From: Edaphochlamys debaryana
Taxonomy: Eukaryota; Chlorophyta; Chlorophyceae; Chlamydomonadales
NCBI GenBank assembly: GCA_016858145.1
Contig: JAEHOE010000015.1
Span: forward strand, 186,001 to 250,000
Length of the DNA: 64,000 bases
Reading direction: 5' to 3'
The notes under the pieces are model-generated. The model was not told the DNA's origin. It was given only the letters and a program-made list of their open reading frames with translations, and did not search any database. Positions within the stretch are counted from its first letter, which is position 1, and each line of letters begins with the position of its first letter. Shown here one piece after another: positions 35,268 to 45,811 of this stretch. A program made the position numbers and the translations under genes.

Positions 35268-38200
35268 TCACATGGCCAGCCGCCTGCCCAGCATGGCCCT
35301 GCGGCTGCCCCCCGCCTTGGCCTCGCAGGCCGAGGGCGGTACGTTGTTCATGGCGTCCAGGTACCGCTGCATGCGCAGCACGGCGGCAGAGTCGGAGCCG
35401 CGCAGCCACAGCCACTCAGCCAAAGAGTGCACGATGCCCTGCCAGCCGGGCGGGGAGGCAACGTAGCCGGCGAAGAAGCTGATCTCGTTGGCAAGGAGCT
35501 GCTTGCTGCGGGGAGGGGAGGGGCGGGATGGAGACCGGCATGAGGGGGCGGGAGGGGTGTCAGGGGCGGGGTCGAGGCAGGCAAGGAGCTCCAGCTGCCC
35601 CGCGGTAGCCAAGCGGGCAATCTACCCCCTCAGACCACGTGCGTTTACCAGTCTTTTCCCTCCACCGCCCCGTCCCACTCACAGCATGAGGTCCTTTGGC
35701 GCGGACGAGGTGCTTCCCAGGATGTCGATCACCTGCTGCAGCCGCCAGTTGCCCGCGCACCAGGCGTCCGGGTCCCGGCCCGCGGGGGCGCCGCCCGCCG
35801 CCACGCAGCGGGCGATGTAGGGCTCGTCGCGCGCCATGGGCAGCACGGGGGCCAGCTTGTAGCCGAGCAGGCGGTCCAGGATGTGCGTCAGGAAGGTGGA
35901 GCGGTCGTACTGCGACTTGCGCTCGGACAGGATGCGATCGGCGTTGGTCTTCCTGCGGGGAGGAGGAGGGAGGCGGGAGCGGGGAGCGGGGGGGAGGGGC
36001 GGTGAGGGCTCGGGCCCGGTGGCCTTTTGGCATTGTGTGTGCGCCTTGCGCCCCGAGCTTGCTTATAGCCCGCTCTGCTACTCGCTTCCTGCCATGAGCC
36101 GCACGCACGCACCAGTATCCCAGCGTGTGGCCGCAGCCGCCGAGGGGCGGGTTGAGGAGCGTGATGGCGTACGGGAAGTCCACGTGATAGGCGTTGCCGC
36201 CGTCCGCGGTGGCGGGGACGGGGTAGGCGGCGGGGCTGACGATGGCCGCCAGGGGCGCCAGGTAGGCCGTGGGGCTGCCGTCCGTGCAGGCGAAGGTGGC
36301 GGGATGCACGGAGTAGCTGCCCCCCGCCAGCACCACGGCCGCAAAGGTGCCGTTGCTGCGGAAGGCCCGGACCGCAACGGGGCCGTCGGACCAGGCGCCG
36401 GCCGAGGTGTCCCAGACCTTGCTGTCGGGCCCCACAGCCGTAACGGTCACGGAGATCGCGCAGTCGAAGCTGGTGTCGTACTGGGGGTTGTACGACACGT
36501 GGTCGCCGGTCTCGTCCACCTCGATCCAGATCTGGCCATCAAGAGCTGCAACTTGGCGGCCGAGGCTGAGGCAAGGCGCGGGAATGTCGCCCGTGGTGCA
36601 GAGGTCTGCGGAGCCGTACGCGGCGATGAGGGAGTCGCGGCTGAGCAGTCGCTGGGCGGTGTAGAAGCTGGGGGGCCCCACCAGGTAGTGGGCGGGGGTG
36701 GCGGGCAGCCGGGAGAGCGTCACCGTCACTGCGGGGAGGGGGCGGGCGTCGGGAGGAGGAGAGTCAGCGAGCCAGGCAGCAGTAGTGGGAGGGCAGGTGG
36801 GTGCATTGAGGCAGTTGGGGCAGGCAAGCCTGCGGCCCCCCCACGCACCGTGGCTTGCGCTCATGGAGTACTGGTTGATTGTGAAGCGGCCAGCCGAGAA
36901 GAGGTTTGCGGCCGCTGTGAGGTCGGAGGTGACCTGGACCTCGCCGTCAGCGGGGGAGGCCGCGGGGGCGGCGGGGCAGAAGGACAGGGCGGGGGCCGAG
37001 GGGGCTGGGTAGCGGAGATCGAAGTCTGTGGGTGAACACGGCCAGAGTGGGAAGCGCAAGGGACAGACGTCAGCAAGACACAGGACTTTGGCACAGCCTT
37101 GTTGGGTCGCCACGATCCCGCGCCCCAGTCTCTCCATGCACGCCCTGCCGCATGGTCCCTTCAAGACTCACCGACGTCTCCGGAGACGGTGAAGGTGCGC
37201 GTGACGTAGAGCGGATTGGTCTTGGGCAGAGTGTGGGTGGTGCTCAGAAGCAGGATGCCAGGCGGGCTCCCGTAGAGAGCATACGGGGCATTGGCGGCGG
37301 GCGTGAGGGTGGGCGTGAAGACAGAGTATGGCGGAACTCCGGAGACGGTAAAGCACCAGTTGACATCAGAGCCAGGGGGCTTGGCGGCGGGCGTCACGGT
37401 GCTGACCGGTCCTGTGATCGGGCTTGCCGTGTCTTTCAGGGAGACGGTTCCCACGCAGTCCGTAAAGCCCTCGAGGCTGAGCTCTCCGGCGGCTGATGTG
37501 TCATCGTTGAGCTCCCACTTGGTGTATCCGCACACGGTGGCCTCTTTGACCCCCAGGTGCAGGCACACGGGCAGGGCGGGGGCGCACACGTCCGAGGCCT
37601 CCAGAGCCGCGGTGAGGTCAACGCTGGGCGCGAACTTGGAGGGGTCCAGGTCGAGGAGGTTGGAAAAGGGATGAACTCGGGCCAGGAGCGCTGGGGGCGG
37701 CAAAGGAAGAAGCAACAGAGCAAGGGGGCCATTAGGGGGGGGGAAGTGTGAGCGGAAGCGGCTCGAAGGCAGAGCGCAAGGCAAGGCCCACGCTGCTCCT
37801 GGGCTGAAGTACGTGCAGGCACGCACCCGTGCTTCCGAGGGCGATGCCTGACTTGGTGAAGGTCCCATCGCGGTTGCTCGGGCTTTGCTTCTCGTTGCCC
37901 ACAAAGACATTGATAAGGGATGAGTCTGGAAACCTGTAGAGCCAAAGGGTCAAAGCGGAGTCCAGGGAGCTGCAGCTGTCGGTGGGCGAGGGCGCAGCCT
38001 TGGGGTTGTAGCGCACCACTCCCTGGATCGTGAAGGTGCGTGTGGCGCTGAAGTCAAGGGCCACGGTAACGCTGCTGCCAGAGGGCGGGGTGGTGGTCTG
38101 GGAGGCGGGGCTGAAGCTCCAGGCGGCATCGGTGGTGGTCAGTGTCACTGTGACGGGGGTGCCGGCCACAACCGACACGGCGGGGAAGGCGTAGGCGTGG

Positions 38201-39521
38201 ACGCTGCCCGCCTGGGTGGTGACGGAGAGCGAGGCGGGGAGCTTGGTGGCGAAGTTGGTGTAGGAGAGGGTGAGGGTCAGGGGGCGGCAGCTGAAGAGCG
38301 AGCCGTCCAGGGAGGAGCCGGGGAAGCTGGTGGTCACCTGGGAGAGGGGGCCAGGGGGAGAGGGCATGCGAGGGGGCAAGGGCGTCAGGGAACATGACGG
38401 AGGGGGGCTTGGACCCGACTCCAGTTGCTTAACCCTCTAAGCCTCTGCGCCCCCGCCCCCACACCCCACGAACGCACCTGTCCCTGCACGGTCACTTCCT
38501 GGGGCTCGGGCAGGTTGGGGGTGACGGGGTCCTCGGGGTCCCCGGGGGCAGCGCAGGTGGGCACCGTGACCAGGCCGGAGCCGTCGGTGCCGTCGTCTGG
38601 GGCGAGACACGGGTAAATGAGGAGGTGAGGGTGAACGTTTAGGGATGATACTTGTGCAGCCTTGTGCTTGATCCGCACAGAAGCGAGATGGGCTCACCAA
38701 TGCTGGGCCACGCCCTCCAGTCCCCCCACGGCCCCTGCGAGCACAGGACCCCCCACGCCTGCCCCCCTGTGCGCACCTGACTCTGCGTACCGGTCCGCTC
38801 CCTTGACTGCGTAGGGCTTCTGGGCGGTCTCCGTCCGGCCCTTGACGACCAGGTAGAACCAGCGCCGGTCTCCGGCCACCGGGTCGCGGCCAGCGGGGAA
38901 GCCGGTGGGGTCCCACTTGAAGCCGGGGGCGCACGTGGCTGGGGGAGGGGCGGGGGACAGGAAGAAGGGCGGTGCAGGGGAAGAGTAAGAGGCAAGCACT
39001 GGGTCCCGGCTAGCAAGCACAGTGGAGATGTATTGCGTTACTCGAGGCGTTGAGGGGTCCGAGCGCTTGCTTACTTGGGTCGGGGTGGCCGGTGGTTATC
39101 AGCGGGGCACTACCGAAGTCGCCGGTGTTGGTGCTGCTGATGTCCGAGGAACGGCTCTCGCAGGCTGGGTCGAACTCAACAACGAAGTGGCTGATGCGCT
39201 GGATCTTAAACTGGTCGCCGCCAGGGATCTCAAGGGGCGAGCGGTCGGTGAGGGGCGTCCGGTAGGTGAAGAGGTACCCGAAGATGGTGCTGTTGGCTTC
39301 CTCATCGAAGAATGGGTTTGCCAGCGGGTACCGGCTTGCTGGGTCGGTACGGTGGGTGCGTCAGCTGGCATGTAGGAGGGAGTGGTCACGGCCCACTCGG
39401 AGCCCGAGAAGCGAAACTGGTTGGCGCTCGGGGCGCATGTCGATGCCGTGCCTTGGGCGGCGACCAGGAGCAGAGCGGCTACAAGAGCCATCGCTGACAC
39501 ACACTTGGTGTGTCGCGTCAT
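35268..39521 (-). pseudogene. GYWK-motif secreted protein, right-arm copy with frameshift in exon 1
   Basis: Minus-strand mirror of the gene at 15820-20089, with exons 39521-39075, 38938-38777, 38596-38478, 38337-37827, 37690-37172, 37025-36849, 36728-36113, 35952-35683, 35505-35268. Exons 2-9 have exactly the same lengths as in the left copy and stay open. Exon 1 is 447 nt instead of 451: near 39330-39340, 7 nt (GGTACCC) stand where the left copy has 11. After PTVPTQQAGT the frame shifts and runs to a stop at 39099, so translation would give only about 140 aa. Either this copy is a young pseudogene or the deletion is an assembly error. The intact downstream exons show that the loss is recent. 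Confidence 0.75.
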
Positions 39522-40743
39522 GGCTGTTAACGTTCAAGAGTAGGTGACACAGTTGGGAGGGAGCATAGCCCGTCGAGGGCGGCGAAAAGGGAGGATGATC
39601 GGCGAAGAGCTGTCGGTCGAGGCCAGCCGGTAGGCTGTGCGGTTTGTACTGGGAGGTAGGCTGTACTGATATATGTGGCTTGATGAAGCTGGGTAGCTCT
39701 GTGGACGTATTTATCCCCAGTTGGATCCGTGGCTGCCGTACGGAGAGTAACTTCCCGGCGCCGCGTTCCCGGTAGCCCCTCGTGGCCTGGGCTGGTATGC
39801 ATTTGGAAGGAGAACAAACGGGTAAAGTTGCGAGCCTCCGCGGTGCACTTGCGGCTCAGCTGGTTGGGGATGCGCTCGGCAGGTGCCTGGCAGCCCGGCG
39901 AGCTCGTCGCCATGATTGATTAATCGATACCACCAAGGAGAAGATGGCTGGAACACTGAAATGACTTCAGGAGCGCGGGCCGGCTTTCATTGACTTGCAC
40001 TATCACCCGCGCAGAGCAGTTGCCAGGAAGACGGCCTATGGCATACGTTGCATGTCAGTACGCGCTCTCGGTTCAGGGGTGGTGGGCAAACGGGCTTCGC
40101 GCCTGGCGATTGTTAACACAAGCCAGGCCGGCAATTCCACAAAAAGTAAGGAAGGAAGGTTGTGCCACAATGCTTTGCAAGTGACCTATTATATCATCGT
40201 CAAGGTACTTGTCAAATGGACAAATGCACGCCCCGACAGGCCGACACAAACCCTTCCGATCCACCCTTGCAAACCGCGTCCCCAGCATCGCGGTTGCCCG
40301 CAGTGGTCCCTGGTGCGTGGGAGTGCTAGCCCATGGTTTACACTTGTCAGCGTGGACACACGGCTGGAGCACACGGCTGACGCCGGCACGTACAATACTG
40401 ACGGCACGTTTCCGGGGGCCACTGCCCTTCCCCCCTCCCTCGGACGCTGGGAGACAAATGCTCGGAGAACTTCGTGACCGTAGCTCTCCGGAACGTAGTG
40501 TAGGAAAAGCGGAGGAGATTACCCCCCGGCACCCACCGTCATCCGTCCGCGCCCAGGCGAAAGTTGCTTTTGCTATTTTTCCCGAGCAGCCCAATGTATT
40601 GTGCATGAATAGCCGTTGTAAAATCGAGGCTTGACCGTGGGGTCTGCGCGTTTACTCGGCGGTCGGCATTCAATGTACGCGAGTTGCGAAGGGTGGGCAG
40701 GAACGAAAGTTATATGGGCGAAAAATACGATTAAGAGCAAAGA
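39522..40743. other. Arm end plus unannotated flank
   Basis: 39522-40038 mirrors the promoter region of the left-arm GYWK gene. From about 40039 the sequence is unique in the window and becomes less GC-rich. No supported exon is seen up to the tandem repeat that starts near 40744. Confidence 0.35.
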
Positions 40744-41330
40744 AGGCGTCCTCGCGGCGGGGGACGCTTTATACTGGCCGCCGCCGGGATTTGGCAGTCG
40801 CTTCTTTCGCCGCGCGATGCACATACATGCGTTGGAGGGGGCAGTGGGAGGCGTGCTCGGCTGAGGCAAGTCGGTGGGGGCCGCGTTTGGAATGCATGGG
40901 GCCGTTTCGACGACCACCGGCTCCAGCTTTCGTCGCCCACGACGGAAGTTGTGTCCCCTGTCCCCTCTTACCCAGTCCCACAGTCATGCGTTGGACAATG
41001 AGTCCAACATGGGCGACATGAGTCCTTACAGGGCGTCCTCGCGGTTGCGGACGTTTGTTAGTGTCCACCGACGCGATTTGGGAGTGTCCTTCAATCGCCG
41101 CGCGAAACACATACATGGGTGCGGGGGGTTTGTGGGAGTCGTGATTGATTGAGGCACGTCGGTGGTGGCCGCATTTGGAGTGCACGGGGTCGTTTTTACC
41201 TGCTGCGTCGCCAGGTTGCGTCGCTCACTTGCACGACAGTCCGCCGCGCTAAAATTGGGTTTCCTTCTCCTCAAACCCAGTCCCACCCCACGGCTCTGCT
41301 GAGCATGTATGCTGTCTTATGCGCGGTCTT
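40744..41330 (+). repeat. Two imperfect tandem units of about 290 bp
   Basis: Landmarks recur in the same order: GCGTCCTCGCGG at 40746 and 41033 (287 bp apart), CACATACATG at 40820 and 41108 (288 bp), CCCAGTCCCA at 40971 and about 41276 (305 bp). Between them the units are clearly related but diverged. No open frame explains them. They could be a short satellite, or repeated subterminal sequence of the mobile element to the right. Confidence 0.65.
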
Positions 41331-42832
41331 CGTTCGGGATGGTCGGGATGTGGCGCCGACTGTCATACTTTGGCGTGCTGTATTGTAGCTGCCAGTTTCG
41401 ATGCTGCGCTGTTTATAATGCTGGCAACCATATACACAGTCGACCAATGTCGACAATCTGCGTCGCATAGACAAGTTCAGGAGCGGGCCGCACCCAAAGT
41501 CGGCGTGGTCGCAGCCCCGCGACGTGAGCGCTGTGTCGGAGGCGGCGCCGCAACCCGATATAACATTTGGCCAGCGGAAGTAACATGACAAGGTGCGGTG
41601 GTGTCCCTGCCGTGCGTTGTGAAACGCGTAACCCAGGTCGCGTTGTCGCGACCTCTGTCGATCCCATGTACCTCACGTCCTGTACCCCTCCTGCATGTTG
41701 TAGGCACTCCTGCACCGACGTTTCAATGAAGAATTACGAGCCACCACCTCCGTTCTGGAGCCCTCTACTCCCGGCGTATTCCCTCCCACCGCTAGCGTCA
41801 GGGGGTGACTCTGAGTCTGATCTGGATGATATGCCGGAACTTGTCCCGGATGCCCGCTCAGAAGAGGTCCCCCCAGCGCCTGCTAGGCGTCCTAGTGGCT
41901 GGTGGAGCCTTGCTCCTAGACCGCCTCGTCGCAACCGGTATGCCCGGTGACCACGACCCATCGCGGTTGATGGGTTTGCTGCCGGGTATCCTGTGGAAGT
42001 GGCGTTGAACGGAATGTGGACCTCATCGGGGTTGGGGCCAAGGAAGTGGCCGGTGGGGGGGCGTTGATTCTGCCCCGCCCCCTTAACCCCGAAGTGGGGC
42101 ACGCACGGGTTTGACCGTTGCATAGCTAGTATTAAGATTATAGACCTCATCACTGGCAAGAGCTCATGTACTTGAGACACCGGAGGGGCAAGGCATCTGT
42201 GGTTGCGAGTTGGTGTAGTGTGACCCCGAAGAAAGCCACATGTAAGGAATTGGGAAATCTTGGTCGGAGTTGTCCCTGACATCAGTAGGGCTGACCATGA
42301 GTGATTCCTCAGGTCGATTCGTCCAAGTCGTCTACTGGCTGATTCCATCGGCTGACGACTCGGATGCCCAGGGAACACAGTGGATGGCGACTCGGATGCC
42401 CACGGTTATGTTTCCACTCTCGCAGCGGTGGCCGGAGCAGCCAGCCCCTGCACCAGCCTTTGCACATTGCCAGCGATTCAGGAACTGAGGTCTATAGCGG
42501 TATGGTTGTCCATTCACTATAAAGGGGCTGCGTGAGAAAACGGTCGTTGGTCTGGGGTGTTTGGACCCCCCCTGCTGCGGCGTGAGTTTCGAGTTGTTGC
42601 CCCAGCTTCCGCTTTGTGCCAGGCACTCACGACACAAGCCTTTAGCGGTTTGGTAGATTCCCAAGTGTATACGGGCTCCGTCTGAGAATGGTCGAGATGT
42701 GGTCTTTTGGGGATGGAGGCTCACTGTATTGGCACATACGAAGTGGCGTCCGGTGTAGTTAATACACATACGCAATACTTATTGCAGTTCAGAACTCAGC
42801 GGTTTGAAGCTTTGTTGTATCCGCCTTGAAGA
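41331..42832. other. Non-coding or weakly coding flank of the Helitron-like element
   Basis: The only frame worth noting starts with ATG at 41727 and ends at 41950 (74 codons, acidic SESDLDDMPE stretch); it has no domain or splice support. GACTCGGATGCCCA occurs twice at about 42356 and 42389. The 5' end of the Helitron-like element may lie here, but no terminus could be fixed. Confidence 0.3.
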
Positions 42833-43576
42833 ATGGCCGGTGCTCAGGTCCCTCAGTCGTTTGCCATCGAGCTTGAGACACCAAAGGATGGATCATGCAG
42901 TTTACACGCGGTTCTCGCCACAGCTGCGACCGAAGAGGAGCGTTTCGCGGCTGTGGCATTCGTCCGTGAATTGCTGATGGTGCTCGCGTCACGTCGCAAT
43001 GTGTTCTTTTCGTGGCTCTGGAGCTTCTGCGTGGACCCGGACTCTGCTCACATCACGGGGACCGCAATCCAGGCTGTGGCGGCTGGCCCGCGGACGTCGG
43101 CGGTTCCCTACCTGCGCTCGGCGTCGTCATACAGCGCGTGGATTGGTGATCCCTGTTCGTGGCTCACGTACCTAGAACTACAACTCGTGTCAGCGCTGCT
43201 GGGTGTGTCCATCCTCACCTGGCAGCGCGTTGGCCAGGCTGCGGAGTACACTCGCGTGGCAGCTGTGTCTTCGGGGAAGGCCGGCCCCGTGGTATCTGTG
43301 CTGTACGAGAACTCTGGCAAGAACAACCACGGCCATTACAAGGGCCTCGTCGACACTCCGGAGCACTTTGGCGGGCTGGTCAGAGTTGGTGCAGCCGACC
43401 TCAAAGACCTGGCAGTGCCTGCTGTGCTTGGGCCGGCTGTCGACGCCGTCTTGGACGACTACCGCGGTGCGTACCAACGTAGATTTGCTACGACTAAGTT
43501 TGTGGGAACGGAGTTTGTGCTTGACTGGTATATGAACTTTAGGGAAGTAATGCCTGTGCAGGTGATCCGCGGATGA
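42833..43576 (+). CDS. OTU-like cysteine protease ORF of the Helitron-like element
   Basis: A 247-aa single-exon frame. Near the N-terminus KDGSCSLHAV matches the OTU nucleophile box (DGxC, Cys22). The middle has YSAWIGDPCSWLTYLELQL, as in OTU folds (W...E...LS). Near residue 165 NHGHYKGL provides the catalytic histidine region. OTU proteases are de-ubiquitinating cysteine proteases, and some eukaryotic Helitrons are known to carry OTU domains. The stop TGA overlaps the ATG of the next ORF (ATGA at 43573-43576). A possible donor (CAG/GTGATC) just before the end means the true C-terminus could be spliced. Role in the element is unknown; counteracting host ubiquitin marks is a guess. Confidence 0.7.
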   Translation: MAGAQVPQSFAIELETPKDGSCSLHAVLATAATEEERFAAVAFVRELLMVLASRRNVFFSWLWSFCVDPDSAHITGTAIQAVAAGPRTSAVPYLRSASSYSAWIGDPCSWLTYLELQLVSALLGVSILTWQRVGQAAEYTRVAAVSSGKAGPVVSVLYENSGKNNHGHYKGLVDTPEHFGGLVRVGAADLKDLAVPAVLGPAVDAVLDDYRGAYQRRFATTKFVGTEFVLDWYMNFREVMPVQVIRG

Positions 43577-45776
43577 CACTGCTGCGGTCGGCCATGTCGT
43601 CAATGCCGAGGGTGGTGCAGAGGTCAAGCGTCGCGGTCCAGGAGACAGTTGTTTCAGCGGCAACGGCTTTTGCAGGCCCGGTCACCCCACAGCCTGTGGG
43701 AGCTGGGCGTGTGGTGGACCGTCGTGCGGCCACCCTTCGCGGCGTGAACCAAGGTGGTGGTAACGGATGCAGCAGTCACCCCATGACAACGGTTCACGGG
43801 ATGCCTCCACCTCATTCGGCATGCCCGCGTGCGGATGCGGGCGCGTGTGGAGCTGCTGAGGATGGGTGGCAGGAACCGCGTCACCGTCGATCGTCGCGTC
43901 TGGCGGTTTCGTCCAAGGTCGTAAGGGTCCACCCGACGACGACTGTCAACCGCTACGAGGGGCTCCAGGAGCTGGACGAAATCTGCGACAACGGGGCCAA
44001 CATAGCGGGCGCTTCGGACAACGACGACCACGTCACCTCAGGCGAAGACCACGACACCTCAGGCGACGACGACGACACCTCGGACGACGACGACGACACC
44101 TCGACCTCGGACGACGACGATGACGAAGTCACCTCGGACGTCTTGGACCAGTCGTCCGACGACGACCGACCGACCGACCAGGCATCGGAGACGACGTCAG
44201 CACACACCTCGGCAGAGGAGGCGTCGGTGGAGACCTCTCCCGCGGAGTCGTCGTCGGAGTACGGTGTGAGCACCGACGGTACCAGCATTGAGGGAAGCAG
44301 CGATTCGTCTGCAGGCGATCTCTCGGACGAGGAGATGTGCTCTAGTGAGTCCATTGAGGTGGGCCCAATCCATGACGTGGAGCCGAAGCCTTCGTCCGTG
44401 GCAGCTCTTTTGGAGGAGGCTTGCGCAGAGGAAGGTGGAAGCCATGGCCGTGGCAGTGGTCGTGGTCGCGGTCGAGGCCGCGGTCGAGGCCGCGGTCGAG
44501 GTCGGGGTCGAAGCAGTGGTGGTGGTGGCCGGTTCGCTCACGCCACCGCAAGAGGACGTGGTCGGCCGACCGGGAAGTTCAAGTCTGTATTAACTGATCA
44601 AGCAGAGATGAGGAAGGAGCAACTACGACGTTCAGGTGCGGAATTGGGCGCCCCATTTGCACCCTGTTGACAATTCTCACACTTATCGATTGTCCACTCC
44701 TTTGTAGAGCGGTCGGTACCTGCAATGAAGAAAACATCTGCGCCCGCCAAGACGCGGAAACCAGCGACGTGGAAACCTCCGGCCTCATTGCCCTGCCAAG
44801 TTTGTTCCAGTCCAGAGGAAGCTGGCCTGATGTTACTTTGCGATCGTTGTAGCACTGGATGGCACACGTACTGCCTTTCGCCGCCGCTGTCGGAAATCCC
44901 CTCGGGAGAGTGGCTGTGCCCTAACTGTGCATCGTTAGGCGTGTCCCTGGAGCTGTTACCACGCACAGAAGGTGCTGGTCGAATGTTCCCCGCTCGTAAT
45001 CTCAGACTAAAGAAAGCTATCGTGGGTGAGTGCGAGGCCGTACTTGAATTGTTCGTTCTTGTCCGTACATTTATTTAACAGTTCGCCGTGTGCTTCAGGG
45101 TTGATGGACCAGATACGCAAATTGGTGGGCGATACATTTGTCGTGCAAGCTTCAGCTGTCATACAGCAACTGTTGCCAAAGCATACGGCCGACGAATGCC
45201 AGACGTTGGCCGCAACGTGGGCGGAGGCGTGCCCAGATGGCTCTACAGCTCTTTCGGTCACAACTCCTCGACGACTCTCGGTGCTTCTATTGTGGTGTCG
45301 TGAACGTTGTTCGGCCCCTCAGACTGGAGCGTTTGCGATCGGATTACCCGCGAAGTTCTCGCGCGCATTGGGCAGAAGCCAAGGTGTGTGAACGGTGTGA
45401 GTATGTTGCCTGTAACGGGGTTCAAAGGTTGACGCTACCGCAATTTGCTTCAGGTGAAGGCAACAACGACAAGTCAGCACCACCGGCCCCAATAGCGGTA
45501 TTTACTGAGGGCGCGCTCTGGGCAGTGGACAAGATCATAGCTCACCGAGCTGAGCGTTTGAAGGGCCGTCGTCGAATGTTCTATTTGGTGGCATGGTCGG
45601 GTTTCAGCGAGCCGTCATGGCAGCCTGCTGCTAATATTACATCCGACTTAAAGGAGGCTTATTGGTCGACTGGAGGTGTAGAAGGTATGTCTACGTGTCC
45701 GCCGATTTGGCAGACGGTTTGCAAGTGTTTCTGTCGCCTCACGGTCCCTGTTGACGGCCACACCGCCTTTACTTGA
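43573..45776 (+). pseudogene. PHD-finger and chromodomain protein of the Helitron-like element (frame broken)
   Basis: Exon 1 (43573-44635) encodes a basic head, a long Asp/Ser/Thr run (44010-44360) and a glycine-arginine repeat (RGRGRG, 44455-44515). It splices in frame (intron 44636-44707) to a PHD finger with CxxC...CxxC...HxxC...CxxC (CQVC, CDRC, HTYC, CPNC; about 44795-44930). A further in-frame junction (donor near 45026, acceptor near 45100) leads to MDQIRKLVGDTF. Near 45250 the homologous-looking frame changes to one encoding CFYCG...CERC and a chromodomain (WAVDKIIAHR...YLVAWSGF; about 45511-45645), with no good intron, so a frameshift is likely. PHD and chromo modules read histone tails, which suggests chromatin targeting of the element (inference). 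Confidence 0.6.
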
Positions 45777-45811
45777 GAAGATCGTGCTTCCTGTCGCGCT
45801 GTCCAGAATCG

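Larger units (their letters stand above)
28262..40038. repeat. Right arm of the large inverted duplication
   Basis: Inverted counterpart of 15295-26868, with the same two genes in mirror order. Compared with the left arm it has a longer proline-rich linker, a more diverged intergenic stretch, and a 4-nt deletion in exon 1 of the GYWK-protein gene. Confidence 0.9.

Noticed and set aside
41734..42378. 214-codon minus frame left of the Helitron-like element
   Set aside because: No motif, no splice sites and no neighbour context; probably chance.
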